DNA of 64,000 bases from Croceibacterium_B sp963783195 (GTDB taxonomy: Bacteria; Pseudomonadota; Alphaproteobacteria; Sphingomonadales; Sphingomonadaceae). Location: assembly GCA_963783195.1 (NCBI GenBank), contig CAWAMV010000004.1, positions 248,001-312,000 of the forward strand. The letters are read 5' to 3'. The notes below the pieces were generated by a model. That model was not told where the DNA came from, searched no databases, and worked only from the letters and a program-made list of their open reading frames with translations. This document shows positions 53,431 to 62,243 of the stretch, in pieces. Each line of letters opens with the position of its first letter. Positions within the stretch are counted from its first letter, which is position 1. The position numbers and the translations under genes were made by a program.

Positions 53431-55028
53431 TGGTCGGTTGCCCCGGCGTGTTCGATGTTCAGCGTGTCGAGCAGCTGCCCTGTGCGGGCGAGCATGTTGT
53501 ATCGGGCGATGTCGAGTTCACTGACGCCGGCTACGAAGCGAACCGCGACGTTAAAGTAATTCGTTTGCGCCTGCAGCACGTCGTACAACGTACCGCGGGC
53601 AAAGCGAAACCTTTCAAACAGCGCATCGCGCGCCTGTCGCGAGGCGAAGTAGTTCTCGCGCAGCGCCTCGGTTGACTGTTCGAGCGCCTGGACGTCGGCA
53701 TAGGCGATCTGCGCATCGCGTTCCGCTTCGATCCTCACGCGGTCGTAAGTGGCCTGCGCCCGCATCTCGCGCGCCTCGGCCTGATCGGTCCGTTGCTTCG
53801 CGCCGCCAAGGAATCGCTGACTGAGCGTGACGTTTGCGCGGATGTCATAATCGCGCGCGTTTTCGAACACGCCGTATCGCCCGGCGTTGACGCCGACCGA
53901 GACGGACGGCTTCTCCATCGCCCGGGTGGCTTTCGTGTCGAAGCGCGACGCGAGGGCAAGCCGGCGGGCGCGTTCCACCACCGGAAGGTTGTCGATGCTG
54001 GCGAGGATCGCATCGTGGGTCAGCCCCACATCTCGCGCCGCCGGCGCGCGGCCCATGTCGCCCGGCGCGGGTTCGCCGATGAATACCGCGTACTGGGCCT
54101 CCGCCGTACTCAGCTGGCGGCGGAAATCGGCGAGCTGCGCCAGAGCCGAGGCGCGATAGCTGTCGTACTGTGCGAGGTCGGCGGGGGCAGAAACCCCCTC
54201 TTCGATCCGCTTCTCGAGTGCGGCCCGCAATTCGTCCTGGTTGGCGACAAAGGCTTCGCCGAGGCGCACGAGCGCGCGATAGGTAAAGACCTGGTACCAA
54301 GCTGCAATCGACGACTGGGCGAGCCGCGCCGCGTAGTCGTCGATGTTGTTTTCGGACGCGGCAAGCCGCTCGTTGGCCGAGGCGATCCGCGCCTGTGTCT
54401 TGCCGAAGTCGATCACCGGCTGGGTGAGCTGCAGCTGCGCATCGGTCCGTTCACGCGGGCGGGACCGTTCAAGGATGTTTTGGGGATCGTTCGAGAAGGC
54501 GCGATCTATGACTCGGAAATAGGTCATGCTGAAATCGATCACCGGTACTTCCATCGCTCGCGCTTCATTGCGCTGCGCCCTGATCTCGGCTCGGTCGGCC
54601 CGTGCCTCGTCGAGGCTGGGATGCTGCTCGACCCCCATCCGCACAGCCGAAGCGAAAACGGCGGGATCGACCGTGCTCTCTGCAAGGGCGAGCACCGGGT
54701 CGGCCGAACGATCGAGGCGCAGGGGATCGGTAACCGGCGAAGGCAATGCCGCGTCAGGCGTGCTCAGCGTGACTTCCGGTTGGCGATAGGGGATCGCGGG
54801 CGGCGGAGCGAGAGTTTGCACGGGCACAGTGCCGGGCCGGTCGATCGTGGCCGGGTCAGGCGGCACGGAGATCGGCGGCGGCGGTGAAACCTCCACCGAT
54901 TCCGGCGGTCGCGGCGTCGCTCCTTGCTGCGGATCGGTCTGCAGCGACGGGAGCGGGCCGGCTTGCGCCTGCACACCAGTTGCCGGCACGAGTCCGGCCA
55001 GCACGAAGGCGAGGGTTCTAGCCTGCAT
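53427..55028 (-). CDS. TolC-family outer-membrane channel of the type I secretion system
   Basis: 533 residues. Signal peptide MQARTLAFVLAGLVPATGVQ. A long proline-rich stretch (residues 25-95) precedes the channel domain. The tandem outer-membrane efflux repeats show PVIDFGKTQARIASANERLA and VTLSQRFLGGAKQRTDQAEA, with helical segments typical of TolC; RFRFARGTLYDVLQAQTNYF and DIARYNMLARTGQLLD resemble LapE/AggA-type channels. Its frame is intact, unlike the neighbouring exporter and adaptor genes. It starts the channel-exporter-adaptor operon. A 172-bp gap upstream contains no visible gene. Confidence 0.92.
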   Translation of the reverse strand: MQARTLAFVLAGLVPATGVQAQAGPLPSLQTDPQQGATPRPPESVEVSPPPPISVPPDPATIDRPGTVPVQTLAPPPAIPYRQPEVTLSTPDAALPSPVTDPLRLDRSADPVLALAESTVDPAVFASAVRMGVEQHPSLDEARADRAEIRAQRNEARAMEVPVIDFSMTYFRVIDRAFSNDPQNILERSRPRERTDAQLQLTQPVIDFGKTQARIASANERLAASENNIDDYAARLAQSSIAAWYQVFTYRALVRLGEAFVANQDELRAALEKRIEEGVSAPADLAQYDSYRASALAQLADFRRQLSTAEAQYAVFIGEPAPGDMGRAPAARDVGLTHDAILASIDNLPVVERARRLALASRFDTKATRAMEKPSVSVGVNAGRYGVFENARDYDIRANVTLSQRFLGGAKQRTDQAEAREMRAQATYDRVRIEAERDAQIAYADVQALEQSTEALRENYFASRQARDALFERFRFARGTLYDVLQAQTNYFNVAVRFVAGVSELDIARYNMLARTGQLLDTLNIEHAGATDQ

Positions 55029-55200
55029 AATCGATTGCCTGAAACTACCCGTCCTGCGGCCGCCCCTTCAGCCGCGCTGCCGCATGCGCTGCGAGTTTGC
55101 CGCTTCCGACCTCGCACATGCGACCGTTTGAAGTCCGGCCCGATAGTGAATTTCCCCCGTAAAGCCAAGGGCCAAGACATCGGGTTCGCGGAGCACCGGA

Positions 55201-57267
55201 CTAATCAACGCCTTGTCTCAGCGCCCTTTCCAGAGCCTGAACGCCGCCCCGTCGCTGCAGCGCATCCGCAATCATTATCCGTGCACCTTCGCGATTCGGA
55301 TGATCGTCGTCGAAATAGAAGGGCATATCGCCGTGCCCTAGGGCACAGCGCCCTGCGCGAGGGGTGCCACAGGTCATCGCTGCCGGGCGGACCCGGATAA
55401 TTCGCGGGTCATCGCCCATTCGGTCGAGCATGGCGACCGCCCCCGCGGCCCGGGCCCGCCAACGCGCCGCGTCGATGGTAGGCATCCCGCCTCCGCGACC
55501 CTGAAGGTAGCGATGCACGAGGTATTTGGGCACGTCCCAGCCTGGCTCGGGGACGGGGTAGATCAGCACGACTGTCTTGTTCGCCGCGAGAAGCCGATCG
55601 ACCGTTTCTCGCAAGCTGGTTTCGAACAGGCGGTTGCGCGCTTCATCGGGCTCGAGGCCGTCGTCAGGACCCATTTCGACCCCGCCCTCGCCGTTGTCAT
55701 AGAACGAATGGTGGAACGAAAAGGGCCAGCGGGCGGCAATCGCGACGACCGACACTTCGGAGTGCTGCACAAGCCAGCTGAGAACATGCTCGGTGAAAGC
55801 CGGGCAATGGGGCTGCAAGGCGCTCATGACCCGCTGGTCCGAAACAGGCGGGCAACCCGCGGCAATGAGCAGCCGCGCGCGGGTCCTGGTCTGATCGAGA
55901 GCAGGCTTGAAGCCGGGAGCCAGGGCCATCGCGTGGCTGTCGCCGATCACCGCCATCCTCACGGGGCCGGCGAGGCCCAGGGTGCAGCTTTGCTCGAAAG
56001 TCTTGCTCGTTCCCGGCGGGTAGAAGCATGGATTCATGGCCTCGGGATAGGTTTCGGTCATGGCCGAGACCCGCAGGAGATCGGGCGGCAGGCGCCCGGG
56101 TGCTCCACCGCTGCGCCAGGCCTGGAAGGCCGCCCCCCCGATCAGCAGGCTAGCGAGAACGATCGCAGGCCAGAACATTCGCGCAGGTAAGCGGCTGCGG
56201 TCGCGCGCGGGGCCTTCGACGAAACGATAGCTCAGCGCGCCGAGGCCGAGCGAGAGCGCCAGGAGGGCCACGGCACCGAGGGGGGCCAGGACATCCGGAT
56301 TGGCCACTCGCGAGAACGCCAGGAGAGGGTGATGCCAGAGATAGGCGGCATAGGAGACGAGACCGATTGCCACCATGGGACGGTTGGCGAGCAGGCGCCC
56401 CACGACGGGTGCAGACGGGGAGAGGGCGATGAGCGCGGCGCTGGCGGCAACGACCAGGGCCGTAGCGGGTCCCGGCCACGGCGTCAGGTCGTCGAACAGA
56501 AACAGGCTCGCCGCGAGGACCGCAAGCGCTATCGCGCTGCCTCCCTCAGCAAGGCCGCGGGACGGACGGGGCCGATCGGCAAGTGTCACTGCCAGCAAGC
56601 AGCCGCTGGCCAGTTCCCATGCCCTGGAAAAAGGAAGAAAGAATCCCGCCGAGGGGTGGTGTCCGGAGGTGTACCACGCAAGGCCGAAGGAGCCGGCGAT
56701 CCCCAGGGCGAGAAGCCGTGCCAGTCCCTGCGGCCAGTAGCGCGAGGCGAGCAGCAAAAGGATCGGATAGGCGATGTAGAACTGCTCTTCGACGCCGAGG
56801 CTCCAGAGATGGAGCAGGGGCTGAAGGGGGGCGGCGAGGCCGAAGTAGCTCCCTGCCGAATGCCAGAAGTACACGTTCGCAAGCGAAAACAGCGATGCGA
56901 ATGCACTGGACCCCAGACCGGCCAATTCGACCGGCGAGAAAAGCGCGTATCCGGCGGCGAGGCTCGCCGCAAGCACGGCAAGAAGCGGCGGAAGAATCCT
57001 GCGAACCCGGCGGTCCCAGAAGCGCCAGAGGGAGAAGCGCTCGCGCTCGATATCGGCGAGGATGACCCGCGTGATCAGGTAGCCGCTGATGACGAAGAAC
57101 ACGTCGACACCGGCGTAGCCGCCGGGCAGCCAGGTCCGGTCGGCGTGGTAGAGCATGACGGCAAGCACCGCGACGGCACGAAGGCCGTCGATCTCGGGCA
57201 GGTAGTTCACGCCCTTGTGCGTTCGGGTCCCTTCCAGCGCCCTGTCCGGCCGATGTCCCGTATCCAT
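55201..57267 (-). CDS. OafA/YrhL-type acyltransferase with SGNH C-terminal domain
   Basis: 688 residues. The acyltransferase-3 membrane domain has ten helices, starting YLPEIDGLRAVAVLAVMLYH and GGYAGVDVFFVISGYLITRV, with LHLWSLGVEEQFYIAYPILL. After about residue 375 a periplasmic SGNH hydrolase-like domain follows with MAVIGDSHAMALAP (nucleophile Ser) and YFDDDHPNREGARIM (Asp/His). Such proteins O-acetylate surface polysaccharides. Position between the secretion operon and the RTX gene suggests surface-polymer decoration, but no direct link is shown. The frame is intact. Confidence 0.92.
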   Translation of the reverse strand: MDTGHRPDRALEGTRTHKGVNYLPEIDGLRAVAVLAVMLYHADRTWLPGGYAGVDVFFVISGYLITRVILADIERERFSLWRFWDRRVRRILPPLLAVLAASLAAGYALFSPVELAGLGSSAFASLFSLANVYFWHSAGSYFGLAAPLQPLLHLWSLGVEEQFYIAYPILLLLASRYWPQGLARLLALGIAGSFGLAWYTSGHHPSAGFFLPFSRAWELASGCLLAVTLADRPRPSRGLAEGGSAIALAVLAASLFLFDDLTPWPGPATALVVAASAALIALSPSAPVVGRLLANRPMVAIGLVSYAAYLWHHPLLAFSRVANPDVLAPLGAVALLALSLGLGALSYRFVEGPARDRSRLPARMFWPAIVLASLLIGGAAFQAWRSGGAPGRLPPDLLRVSAMTETYPEAMNPCFYPPGTSKTFEQSCTLGLAGPVRMAVIGDSHAMALAPGFKPALDQTRTRARLLIAAGCPPVSDQRVMSALQPHCPAFTEHVLSWLVQHSEVSVVAIAARWPFSFHHSFYDNGEGGVEMGPDDGLEPDEARNRLFETSLRETVDRLLAANKTVVLIYPVPEPGWDVPKYLVHRYLQGRGGGMPTIDAARWRARAAGAVAMLDRMGDDPRIIRVRPAAMTCGTPRAGRCALGHGDMPFYFDDDHPNREGARIMIADALQRRGGVQALERALRQGVD

Positions 57268-57344
57268 CGATGTCCCGTTCGTGTGTCTGCCTGGATGCGC
57301 TGCTCGGCGGGTCTGCTGACGGATCCCTTACCTATGCAGCAGGC

Positions 57345-57382
57345 AAAGAAAAGGCCGGGCGGGTCTTGCGACCCGCCCGGCC
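57345..57382 (-). terminator. Rho-independent terminator after the RTX gene
   Basis: On the minus strand GGCCGGGCGGGTC - GCAA - GACCCGCCCGGCC forms a 13-bp perfect stem (57353-57382) followed by TTTTCTTT. It starts about 25 bp after the predicted true stop at 57408-57410. An uncorrected frame would read through this hairpin, which supports a frame break near 57455. Confidence 0.92.
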
Positions 57383-57407
57383 CAATTCTGTCCGTTCGGA
57401 CCTCGGC

Positions 57408-60400
57408 TTAGACGGCCGGGGCGAACGAGGCGTCGAAGGCGGCAACATGTCGTCGTGTTGACGAAGTCGGGCCCGGTGAAGCCAGCCAGACCGTCAGCGA
57501 ACTGGATCTGGATCTGGAGGTCGTTGTTGTTCAGCGTGCCATCGTTGTTGACGTCGAGCCAGAGGATGCCGGCATCCGCCTGGTACACCGCTTCGACAGC
57601 ACCGGCAAAGTTGATCGCCGACTGGGCGTCGGCGAAGTTCGCCTGGTTGCCCACGAAGGTGACTGCCAGACCGAAGTCGAACGTGTCGCCGGTGCCGAAG
57701 CGAACCGTGTCACGCGCGCCGAACGGGCTGTCGCCAGTCGTCGTGCCATCGTAGAGGTAGACGTCCGACCCGGCCTGGCCGTCGAGCAGGTCGCCACCGG
57801 CGCCACCGTAGATGACGTCGTTGCCGTCGCCGCCCAGGATGGTGTCGTTGCCGGCCTGACCGCGCAGCTTGTCGGCACCGGCGCCACCGTCGATGGTGTC
57901 GTTGCCGTTGCCGCCGGTCAGTTCGTCATTCCCGCCGAAGCCGTTGAGGGCGTCGTTGCCGGCGTTACCGTAGATTGAGTCACCCAGCGCACCGCCATTG
58001 ACGATGTCGTTGCCGCTGCCCAGCGTCACGGCATTTGCGCCGTTCAGCAGGTTGACGATGGTGTTGGCCGTGGCGGCCGCACCGTGGATCGTCGTGGCGA
58101 TGTTCGTCGCACCGGCGTTGCCGATGATGTTGAACGTCTGCGCACCGGTAACCGCGCCAGCGCCGAGCATGAGATCGATCGCGTCGCCGCCGTTGGCAGT
58201 GACGTTGTAGGTCTCGACACCCGACACGTTGGTGAGATCGCCCGCACCACCGCCAGCGGCGTTGATGTTGAAGACGTCAGCACCATTGGCGCCACCGCTG
58301 ATCACGTCCGCGGCAGTGATGTTCAGCAGCGTTTCGCTGAAGGTCATCGTGCCCTGGGCGCCGGCACCGTTGAAGGTGTCGGTGCCACCGTTGAACGACA
58401 CGGCGAGGTTGGCAGTGAACGCCGGGTCGAGAACCACGATGTCGTTGCCGGTCGTGCCGATGATCGTCGTCATGCCCGAAGCCGCCGCAGTGGCGCCGAG
58501 AACGGCGTTGAGGTTGCCAGTCGTCGCGGTGAGGATCTCGACGTTACGAACCTGGAAGTAATCGTCGTCCGTGATCTGGCCGCCGGTCTGGACGATACGG
58601 TCCATTCCGCCAGCGCCGTCGAACACGGTCGTCGACCCAAGATCGCCGCCGTTGATCAGCAGCCAGTCCATGCCCGAACCGCCCTGGAAGTTGATGTTGT
58701 TGTTCACACCAACGTTCTGCTTGTTCAGGATCGTGGCACCGACGCCGCCGATCACGTTGAACGCGTAATCGGAGTCAACCAGGCCGGCCTGGAGGACGAA
58801 GGTCGTCGAGTCGGCCAGGTCGGTCAGGGCCGAGTTGTCCAGCTTCAGCGTAGTCAGGGTGCCGACAGCGCCGCCGGTGAAGTTGATGACGTTGTTATTC
58901 ACATCAACCGTCGGAGCCGCGATGCGGTCGCCGCTGCCGAGTGATCTGGAAGAGCTCGACGTCGGTGACGTTCGTCAGGTTGACAGTGCCACCGAAACCA
59001 CCCGCCGAGGCGTTGTTGTCGAACTGGATGGCGTCGTAGCCGGCGCCGCCCGCGAAAACATCGGTCGCGTCGAGGATCGTGGTGCCCGCGACCCGCAAAA
59101 CATCGCTGCCCGTGCCGCCATTGACGGTCTGGCTACCCAGGCCACCGATGACGAGGTTGGCGTTGCCGTGTAGTCGACCGAGGCCGGGAACCCACCAATC
59201 GGAGCCCACGAGTAACCCGGAGCAGGAGTGATGAAGTCGAACAGGCCGGCCGGGGTCGGCGCCGTCGCGCTCGGAGCGGCGATTGCAGCCACGTTGCCGA
59301 GATTGACCACGTCATTGCCACCCGCACTCAAGTCCACCAGCATGCCCTTGGCGAAGCTCGCATTGTTGAGATTGATTGTCTGCGCGGCGAAGTCGCCGAA
59401 CGATTGTCGTAAATCCAGCACGGGCAGCATTCGCGCCAGGCTGACGGTACCAGCACCATCGACGAACAGGACGCTCATAGCGCGAGTTGGCGAGGCCGGC
59501 GGTGTTGACGCCACCGAACTGGGCGTCGGTCACGTTGGCGTTCAGGTAGATGGCGTCGATAGCCACCTGCCGTCGGCCAGGGTGTCGAGGTTGTTGAGGC
59601 CGCCGTGCGGCCGTCGATGAGGTCGTTGCCGCCGCCCGTGAAGATGGAGTCGTTGCCAACGCCAAGGATGAACTGGTTGAATTCACCTGCCGCACCTGCG
59701 TCGAACACGGTGTTGTTGCCGCCACTGGAGGATGACATTGATCGTTGCCGAGGCCGGTATCGATGATGTCGTTGGCAGTGTTGCCAGCCGATTCGGCCAC
59801 GTGTCGTTGCCGCCCTGGGTCACGACGGTCGAGCCGCCAAGGCACCGGCGCCGCCGAGCAGGACGCTGTCGGCACCACCACCAGTGGTGATGTCGAGCGC
59901 GAAGGCCGTGACGCCGGCCGCGTTGATGATCTGCCGCCTTCATCGCCATTGACGCCGGCAACGGCGCCCTTGAGGTTGCTGCCGTTGATGTACAGCGGAC
60001 CGGTCGACGGCGCATTCGCGTTCGTGAGGGTCAAGGTTGTACACGTTGCCGAAGCGGCGTGTCTCGACGGCCGACCTGCGTGCGATAGGCGCTGCCGATG
60101 GCCGATTCGAGCGCGACGAATTCGAAGCTCGAGAAGCTGGCGCCACCCGCGAGGGTGGTGTCGCCTTCGAGCACGAGCGTGTCGCCGACAACCGCACCGC
60201 CGGCGTTGGTCTGGCCGCCAGCGACGAGGTCGTCGGCGTTGGTGAGGGCACTGTCGCCGCGCCACAGGAAGTAGTCGACTGCCGAACCGGTGGTCACGGT
60301 GTCGTTGCCGCCGCCCAGTGCTGTCGATGCCGCCGAACTGCGCAATGCGGTTGGCTGCCGTCCAGAGGTGGTCGGCGAAGCCGACGAGTTACCGCGAAGA

Positions 60401-61723
60401 GTGACCGACAGGCCGGTCGTGAACGTGCTGGCATTGACAGTGTCGTTGCCGGCCGAACCCGAGCCGAGGAAGATCGAGTTGACGCCGGCCTGCCTGGGCA
60501 TTGCCGCCCACGCCGCCGCCGAGGGTGGTCGACGCCCGCAGTGTAGATGGCGACGCCTTCGACGTTCGAAATCTGCGCGAACCGCAGATCGTCAGCCGGG
60601 GCGCCGGCAGGGCGTCGATGAACACGACGTCGAAGCCTGTGCCCATGTCGACGCTGTCGAAACCTGCACCAAGTGCTGGCATTGAAGTTGCCGCCGATGG
60701 CAACCAGCGAATCCGAACCGTCGCCCATGTTGGCAACGAGGCGGGTGCCGGTGGTGTCGACGATGGTGTCGTTGCCCGCGCCGGTGTTGACCGTGTCGGT
60801 CGTGCCTTGGCGAGAACGAGGTCGATGCCCATGCCGGTGGTGACGGTGTTGGCGCCGCCGCCGGTGACGGCGGTGTTGTTGCCGTCGCCGAGAGTGAAGG
60901 TGTCGTTGAAGGCACCGCCGGTGAAGTTTTCGGCACCGCCAAGGCCGGTGAAGGTCACCGCGCCGGTGGCCGCAGCCGCGCTCATCGGTGGCGCCGCCGT
61001 CGCTGAGGTTGCTGACGTTGCGGATCGTGCCCGACACGACGTTGGCGATCGTGGCATTGCAGGCGCCACCGGCGCATCGTCGAAGATCAGTTTGGTCAGC
61101 GAAGCGTTGTCGAGCGTTGCGATGGACGAATCGCCGCCAGAGACCGAGACATGCACGGTTTCGACGCCCGTGTTGGTCGGCGGCCGACGATGCCGGTCGA
61201 CGTACCGATGCGGACGACGTTGCCGCTGGTGGCCTGCATGACCAGGTTAACACTGGTGTTGCAGTGCAGCGGTCAGCCGGTGGCGTCGATAGCCGACCGC
61301 GACGTTGGCGTTGGCCGCGTTGGTCTGGTCGAACAGGCGAATGTTGGCGAGCGAGTTCGAGCTCGTCATAGACGACAGCGGAGGTGCTGTTGGTCGACGA
61401 CGACGTCGGTGAGGCCCGAGGAGCTCGAGAAGTCGAACACGAGCGTGCTGCCCAAGTCGTTGACGGTGGCGAAGGTTTCGACCGAGTTCAGGACGAACGC
61501 CGGCGAACGTCTTGGTCGTGTTCGCGTTGCCGAAAACGTCGACGACGGGGCCCGTGACGCCGGTCAGCGAGCTGTCGGCATAATACTGGAAATCGTCGAT
61601 CCCGCCCATGCCAAAGGCGCGGTCGCCCGCGCCGAAGAAGTTGTTCGATGCAACGAACAGGTCGTTGTCGTCAGTGCCGTTCTTGGTCTCGGCGCCCGGC
61701 TGGTCAAATGTGAACAATGCCAT
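57408..61723 (-). CDS. Large RTX-type calcium-binding protein, many frame breaks
   Basis: About 1,440 residues once frames are joined. The N-terminus MALFTFDQPGAETKNGTDDN is typical of sphingomonad T1SS substrates (no Sec signal). The middle is Gly/Asp/Asn/Thr-rich. RTX nonapeptide repeats near the end include GNAGNDALNGFGGNDELTGG and AGNDTILGGDGNDVIYGGAG. Close to the C-terminus an EF-hand/dockerin-like loop reads DVNNDGTLNNND. The frame is continuous only from 58902 to about 57455; at least a dozen small indels break it between 58900 and 61550, and one near 57455 hides the probable end AAFDASFAPAV. It is the likely substrate of the exporter at 50-55 kb. Confidence 0.85.
57470..57960 (-). 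other. RTX nonapeptide repeat block and EF-hand-like loop (coding region)
   Basis: Within the RTX gene the GGxGxDxLx-type repeats occupy roughly 57760-57960. A DxNxDGxxxxxD loop (near 57500-57550) follows, then a short hydrophobic C-terminal tail. This order (calcium-binding repeats, then an uncharged tail) fits a C-terminal type I secretion signal. Confidence 0.75.
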
Positions 61724-62243
61724 GATGAACTCCCTAAAATCAGGACCGACTCAGCGGCCCATTCATCTGTGCTTAAATGTGTGCAACGGATCGGATGTCC
61801 GTTGCGAAAAAATGGTGGAAACCAGGACCGGCAACACGGCGAAACGAATGGAAATTCCCCAATTGCCAGCCCCTCAAACTCTCGCCTTGCCTCCATACTC
61901 CCAAAACTTGCGAACCCAGGCTTGCGAGACTCTGCGCACCAATTTCGCACGGGCGACAGGCGCACTTATGGTCCCAAGCGCGTGCACTTCCTAACAACCC
62001 TTTCCCATGGTGACAATCGACATTTTCATGCAAAACTTTGTTACGTCCGTGCGTTACGCGTTAGAACGTAATCTGTTGCAAAGCCGCAACCATTGGCCAC
62101 CGCGGCCGTTCCCGATAGCCGCAAGTCCCTAACGAAACGTGCTTTTTCAATAGGTGCTGTTCGCGCCGGTCGAACTTGGCTAGAGGCGCGGCGCCGTACA
62201 GCGCCGGATCAGGGCGTGGAAACAAACGGGAGCAGATCGTCTC
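61724..62243. promoter_or_regulatory. 520-bp divergent intergenic region between the RTX and CapD-like genes
   Basis: The longest gene-free stretch of the window and visibly more AT-rich. It should contain the promoters of both divergent genes. A small inverted repeat TTACG-8-CGTAA occurs in the segment 62040-62075 (near CGTTACGCGTTAGAACGTAA). No convincing coding ORF or RNA gene is seen. Specific sigma elements cannot be assigned with confidence. Confidence 0.5.

Noticed and set aside
48700..61600. Programmed ribosomal frameshifting as the explanation for the breaks
   Set aside because: There are too many breaks, they lack slippery sequences with downstream structures, and they occur in unrelated genes.
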